Positions 25,657-29,457 of a DNA stretch of 29,457 nt are shown in pieces. Under the pieces are notes generated by a model that worked only from the letters and a program-made list of their open reading frames with translations, did not search any database and was not told the DNA's origin. Location of the stretch: NCBI GenBank assembly GCA_021845945.1, contig JAJZRD010000023.1:1-29457 (forward strand), written 5' to 3'. A program made the position numbers and the translations under genes. This DNA comes from Chloroflexota bacterium (GTDB taxonomy: Bacteria; Chloroflexota; UBA6077). Positions within the stretch are counted from its first letter, which is position 1; the number at the start of each line of letters is the position of its first letter.

Positions 25657-25794
25657 CAATGCACCATCCCTCCGCGCCCAGGGCGTGCAGCCACCCAAGA
25701 CGCACGAACACCAAACTGCAGTGCTGTACTGTAAAGGGGAGAATTCGAGACGCGAGCGCGAAAGAGGCTAACGCTCTACGTACACGCGCCAACT

Positions 25795-25823
25795 ATTGTT
25801 AAGCGGGACCATGGCGCTGTCAA
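25795..25823 (-). promoter_or_regulatory. Promoter of the receiver-pbpC-A2M operon
   Basis: Perfect TTGACA (25823-25818), 17-nt spacer, AACAAT (25800-25795) on the minus strand. This gives a leader of about 130 nt before 25656. No repressor site is recognised. Confidence 0.6.
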
Positions 25824-25872
25824 CTACCAAGAACGCAGGAATGGGAAAAGATGAAGAAGAACAGCCTGGCTG

Positions 25873-26739
25873 CTAGGAGAGCGCCGCGACGCCGGCTTTG
25901 CGGCGGGTGCGACGCCTGGCCACGGGGGCTGGCTCAGCGACCTCCGGCAGAGTGGGGGAGGGAGTTTCCACCGCGGGAGAAGCACCGTCGCCCTCGACTA
26001 TCTCCAGGGTGATCACGGTTCGTCCCCGGATCACCCGCCGCTCCGTCCGCATGGTGCCGCTATCGATCAACTCCTGAACGTTGTTGGCGAGGACGGACCG
26101 AACGCGGCCTGTGCCGCTGACGTCGTCGGGCAGCACGGCCCTCACGATGCGACGGAGGGTCAGGTAGTCGGTGGTGCCGGCCAGGAGACGGATCTGATCC
26201 AGAAGCTCGGCCCCGCCGGGGGCCTCGAACTCCGCTTCGGGCTCCGGCTGAGGCTGCTGGCGACCACCACGGTTCCTGGGAAGGGCCAGGTACTCGTCGG
26301 CGCAGAGCCGCAGCTCCCGGTTAATGCTCTCCTGGTCCGCTGCGACCACCACCTTCCTGCCGTGGCGCTTCAGGGCGTTGGCCACGGCGATGAAGTTCCG
26401 ATCGCCCGATCCCAGGATGAACACCTCCACCTCGGGGGCTGACTCCAACTGGTCCCGGAGATCCTGGGCCATGACGTCGTCCACGACGGACTTCAGCCTG
26501 CCCCGCTGGTTGGGCCAGGCAGGGCAATGGACCAGGTGGAAACCGGACTGGTACAGCTGGATAGCGAGATCGTCCATGTCTTCCCGCCGGAAGTCACCAA
26601 AGGCGCGGCGCACCAGCACCCGCCCCTGGCCCGGAGCCAGTTCGAGTAGCCGCTCAATGGCCTCGCGAGGAAGATTGGCTACATCGATATTAAGACTCAC
26701 AACGGGCCGGCGATCCGGCGAAGAATTTCCTTTTGACAC
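25873..26739 (-). CDS. NYN (PIN-like) domain protein with C-terminal HTH-like part
   Basis: A 288-aa protein of the LabA/DUF88-type NYN family, metal-dependent RNases in several cases. Visible: LNIDVANLP (Asp19), GDFRREDMDDLA (49-60), DLxxD-like VVDDVMAQDL (Asp87-88) and ILGSGDRNFIAVANAL (Asp113), forming the acidic site; SGDxDF is changed to SGDRNF. A Gln/Pro/Glu linker (about 158-172) leads to a winged-helix-like part (about 175-248) resembling regions that bind RNA in NYN-LOTUS proteins, then a Pro-rich tail with basic ARRRTRRK. GTG at 26739 is used; no strong ribosome site is seen, and an internal GTG at codon 14 cannot be excluded. Single gene; RNA target unknown. Confidence 0.87.
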   Translation of the reverse strand: MSKGNSSPDRRPVVSLNIDVANLPREAIERLLELAPGQGRVLVRRAFGDFRREDMDDLAIQLYQSGFHLVHCPAWPNQRGRLKSVVDDVMAQDLRDQLESAPEVEVFILGSGDRNFIAVANALKRHGRKVVVAADQESINRELRLCADEYLALPRNRGGRQQPQPEPEAEFEAPGGAELLDQIRLLAGTTDYLTLRRIVRAVLPDDVSGTGRVRSVLANNVQELIDSGTMRTERRVIRGRTVITLEIVEGDGASPAVETPSPTLPEVAEPAPVARRRTRRKAGVAALS

Positions 26740-26797
26740 CAGCAGGAACTACCCCCCAATCTCGGTAAGGTCCTGAGACCTCACTATTGCTAAGGGA

Positions 26798-26828
26798 ATT
26801 ATAGCCCATTTCGGCGTCCCACCGCCAA
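26798..26828 (-). promoter_or_regulatory. Promoter of the NYN gene
   Basis: TTGGCG (26828-26823), 19-nt spacer and a perfect TATAAT (26803-26798), ~60 nt before the GTG. It overlaps the region just upstream of the divergent MoaD promoter. A GGTC-CTGA-GACC hairpin (26770-26781) lies in the leader. Confidence 0.5.
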
Positions 26829-26841
26829 TCGAAGCTCCGGC

Positions 26842-26870
26842 TTGAAAAGGACCTCCCGGTGCAATACATT
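26842..26870 (+). promoter_or_regulatory. Promoter of the second MoaD-like gene
   Basis: TTGAAA (26842-26847), 17-nt spacer and TACATT (26865-26870), ~22 nt before the AGGAGG ribosome site. Confidence 0.55.
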
Positions 26871-26897
26871 TGGTGGTAATCACAGGAGGACGATCCC

Positions 26898-27197
26898 ATG
26901 CAGGTAAAGATAGAGGTATTGCCCTGGTTGAGCGAGCTGCTGAGCGGCAGCATCGCCCGAAAGGTGGTGCTGGAGGAGACCGTCCCGGAGGGCGAGTCGC
27001 TCCGGGCGCTGCTGGGCCGGTTGCAGGAAAACCACGGCCGCTTCGGCCGGCTGGTCTTCGACCCCGAGAGGCAACAGCTCACCGGCCATGCCGAGATCGC
27101 CATCAACGGCGCCCTCTACGACCAGGCCGGAGGCCTCGATGCGCCCCTCCAGGAGGGGGATACCGTGACCTTCCTCCCAGGGATCGCAGGGGGGTGA
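26898..27197 (+). CDS. MoaD/ThiS-like sulfur carrier protein
   Basis: A 99-aa beta-grasp protein that ends in Gly-Gly (FLPGIAGG), the exposed tail used for adenylation and thiocarboxylate formation in molybdopterin or thiamine-type sulfur transfer. The middle has GHAEIAINGALYDQ and EGDTVTFLP, the usual late strands of the fold. AGGAGG lies eight bases before the ATG. No E1-like partner or cofactor synthesis gene adjoins it, so the pathway is not fixed; supply of sulfur for the pterin cofactor of the AOR encoded in this window is possible. Compare the AOR-linked copy at 8091, which ends in GGGC. Confidence 0.88.
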   Translation: MQVKIEVLPWLSELLSGSIARKVVLEETVPEGESLRALLGRLQENHGRFGRLVFDPERQQLTGHAEIAINGALYDQAGGLDAPLQEGDTVTFLPGIAGG

Positions 27198-27316
27198 CCT
27201 CTCTTTGAGTCTCCCCACCTTTCGCCACCCGCTGCTCTCCCGCTAACAGCATCGGGCATTACCTTTGCAAGTAAATGGAACCGGGTTGGGCATAACCTGG
27301 AGCAAGGGAGTGGGAG

Positions 27317-28195
27317 ATGCAGCGGCTTGAAGAGACGGTCGTCTACTCGGTAACGCACCAGAGCTGGATCGACAGCTTGGCAGGGCAGCTTCAGCAGGTC
27401 TTCAACGGGATCTTTCTCGGCAGCGATGCCGCACGGAGGGTGAAGGACTTCCTCAACGGGGTGTGGCTGGCCCATCCGCTCCATCCGTCGGTCACCGACG
27501 TCCCGGTAGGCTCCTGGACGACTGCGGTGGTGTTGGATGGGATTGAGTCCGCCACCGGCCGGAATATGGAGCCGGCCACCTCGACCGCCATCGGCCTTGG
27601 GGTCGGCGGTGCCGTGATATCGGCCGCCAGCGGCATCGCCGATTGGGTCGACGCCGAAGGCACCCAGCGGCGGGTGGGCCTCGTCCACGCGACGCTTAAC
27701 ACGGTGGCGCTGACCCTGTTCGGTGCGTCCCTATGGAGGCGGTTGGGCGGCTATCGGCAGGGGTCGTCGGCCCTCTCCAACGCCGGATGGCTCGCCATGT
27801 TCGTGGCGGCCTACCTGGGTGGTGAATTGAGCTTCCGCCTGGGAACCCAGGTGCACCGGGACGCCTGGGCCCGGGCCCCCCGGGATTTCGTCCCCATGAT
27901 GAACGAGGCAGATCTACCGGTGGACAGGCCGGTTCGGGCGGACGCCCAGGGGGCCCCGGTGATGCTGGTGCGCCACGGGGGAGCCATCTACGCCCTGAAC
28001 GACGTCTGCTCCCACGCGGGGTGCTCGCTCTCCGGCGGCGGGGTGGTGGATGGGACCATCGTGTGCCCCTGCCACGGCTCCACCTACATGCTGGAGGGCG
28101 GGGCCGCCCTTCATGGCCCGTCGCCCTATGCACAGCCCCACTACGACGTTCGGATCCGTGGCGGCCAGATCGAGGTGCGCTCGGCCCTCCAGTAA
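27317..28195 (+). CDS. DUF2231 membrane domain fused to Rieske 2Fe-2S domain
   Basis: A 292-aa fusion. Residues ~45-180 form a four-helix membrane domain of DUF2231 type (HPLHPSVTDVPVGSWTTAVVLD at 53-74). Residues ~195-290 form a Rieske domain with Cys231-Ser-His233 and Cys250-Pro-Cys-His253, which bind a 2Fe-2S cluster, plus GGTIV-like strands and a closing YDVRIRGGQIEV. The cluster could pass electrons to or from a membrane donor, but no cytochrome partner is nearby. ATG at 27317 follows GGGAG. The short gap from the MoaD gene (119 nt) shows only weak promoter matches, so it may be its own unit. Function of such fusions is not known to me. Confidence 0.92.
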   Translation: MQRLEETVVYSVTHQSWIDSLAGQLQQVFNGIFLGSDAARRVKDFLNGVWLAHPLHPSVTDVPVGSWTTAVVLDGIESATGRNMEPATSTAIGLGVGGAVISAASGIADWVDAEGTQRRVGLVHATLNTVALTLFGASLWRRLGGYRQGSSALSNAGWLAMFVAAYLGGELSFRLGTQVHRDAWARAPRDFVPMMNEADLPVDRPVRADAQGAPVMLVRHGGAIYALNDVCSHAGCSLSGGGVVDGTIVCPCHGSTYMLEGGAALHGPSPYAQPHYDVRIRGGQIEVRSALQ

Positions 28196-28202
28196 CGCCA
28201 TC

Positions 28203-28260
28203 TCCGGGGATCGACGCCCTGGCCGGGCGGCCGGAACCGGCTGAAGCCTCGATCCCCGGA
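28203..28260 (+). terminator. Long hairpin after the Rieske gene
   Basis: Arms TCCGGGGATCGA (28203-28214) and TCGATCCCCGGA (28249-28260) pair perfectly around a 34-nt loop that can itself fold. No U-run. It separates the Rieske gene from the rRNA promoters. Confidence 0.5.
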
Positions 28261-28342
28261 CGAAGGGCGGGGCCCGGGTCATGCGGCCCCCGTCTTACTC
28301 CCGGGCCAAGACTGTTCATCTATTCTTAGCCACCTTTACACC

Positions 28343-28371
28343 TTGACGCCCTTTGGGCGGGCTGGTATACT
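28343..28371 (+). promoter_or_regulatory. rRNA promoter P1
   Basis: TTGACG, exactly 17 nt, TATACT, followed by CTGGATTGTTGGTGA. Near-consensus, ~345 nt before the 16S start. Confidence 0.85.
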
Positions 28372-28494
28372 CTGGATTGTTGGTGAGATGCACGGCGCTT
28401 CGGCGTCGGGGTCGCCAGGGATACGGGGTCCGATCGAGATCCCGCCCGCCTCTCGAATGAGCAGGCGAGATGTCGAGATGGTTAAGTGTGGCCC

Positions 28495-28523
28495 TTGACA
28501 CCCCCGACGGCCGGTGGTATACT
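28495..28523 (+). promoter_or_regulatory. rRNA promoter P2
   Basis: Consensus TTGACA, exactly 17 nt, TATACT, followed by CTCCAGTGTTGGTGA. Its -10 and start region match P1 closely, so the two arose by duplication. ~195 nt before the 16S start. Confidence 0.9.
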
Positions 28524-28592
28524 CTCCAGTGTTGGTGACGCGGACGGCGCGAGTTGCGCCGGATCCCAGGTGGAGACAGGGTTAGTCCCGAG

Positions 28593-28633
28593 TCCCGAGC
28601 GTCCTCCCAAAGAAGAGAACGCTTGGGATTTTT
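28593..28633 (+). promoter_or_regulatory. Intrinsic-terminator-like hairpin in the rRNA leader
   Basis: TCCCGAGCGT (28593-28602) pairs with ACGCTTGGGA (28619-28628), ten pairs with one G-U, then TTTTT (28629-28633). A second copy of TCCCAA in the loop (28605-28610) can pair with the same 3' arm instead, giving two exclusive folds. It lies downstream of both rRNA promoters. Confidence 0.6.
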
Positions 28634-28696
28634 GTCGCCTGGGGCGAGCCTTAACAATCGAAGAGTGGTGGGGAGAGAACCTCGTTATGAAGGTAA

Positions 28697-28712
28697 GGGT
28701 TCTTCGGAACCC
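28697..28712 (+). other. UUCG tetraloop hairpin just before 16S
   Basis: GGGTTC-TTCG-GAACCC, a very stable hairpin ending about six nucleotides before the 16S 5' end; likely part of the leader processing structure. Confidence 0.5.
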
Positions 28713-28717
28713 GGTCT

Positions 28718-29457
<740 letters not shown>

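Overview
GC-rich bacterial chromosome, most likely from an uncultivated member of the Chloroflexota. The right edge carries the first ~740 nt of a 16S rRNA gene; its text (for example the TTAGGGATTTTGCGCAATGG stretch after the 338-type site) and the secreted-protein style (GYPIS/FFQR motifs and Thr-Pro linkers) fit that phylum. I could not run a placement, so the class is left open. Codon bias is so strong that long antisense open frames lie opposite most real genes.

Layout. (1) 1-3880, minus strand: a tightly coupled operon of a 260-aa unknown protein, two BrxD/DUF2791-like proteins (one a degenerate ATPase, one with intact Walker motifs), a 190-aa unknown protein, and a fifth gene that starts by a 4-bp overlap and runs off the left edge. 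This is the strongest candidate for a poorly described system; the gene type is known next to phage-defence loci, but no BREX core gene is visible here. (2) 4328-6115, plus: GTP-dependent PEP carboxykinase. (3) 6232-8859, minus: a tungsten-type aldehyde ferredoxin oxidoreductase module (44-codon-scale small ORF, 4Fe-4S protein, MoaD-like protein, AOR), divergent from a 3-hydroxyacyl-CoA dehydrogenase at 9077-10036. (4) 10190-12875: a secreted protein with a HExxH-like site lacking its Glu, and two small membrane proteins. (5) 13173-14276: an enolase-superfamily enzyme, followed by decayed remnants of a ferritin-like gene and an rraA gene, then two tandem SatP/YaaH-family acetate transporter paralogues (14965-16740). 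(6) 16802-25656, minus: a probable operon of a stand-alone response-regulator receiver protein, PBP1C and a 1968-aa alpha-2-macroglobulin with a CTEQ thioester motif. (7) 25873-28195: an NYN-domain protein, a second MoaD-like protein and a DUF2231-Rieske fusion. (8) 28203-29457: terminator-like hairpin, two near-consensus tandem rRNA promoters, a leader with an intrinsic-terminator-like hairpin, and the start of 16S rRNA.

Metabolic theme: PEP carboxykinase, AOR with its ferredoxin and MoaD-like partners, acyl-CoA dehydrogenase chemistry and acetate transporters fit a lifestyle that interconverts organic acids, aldehydes and acetate, at least partly at low redox potential. Several palindromes built on a GGGGCGG core sit in intergenic gaps and look like a dispersed repeat family.
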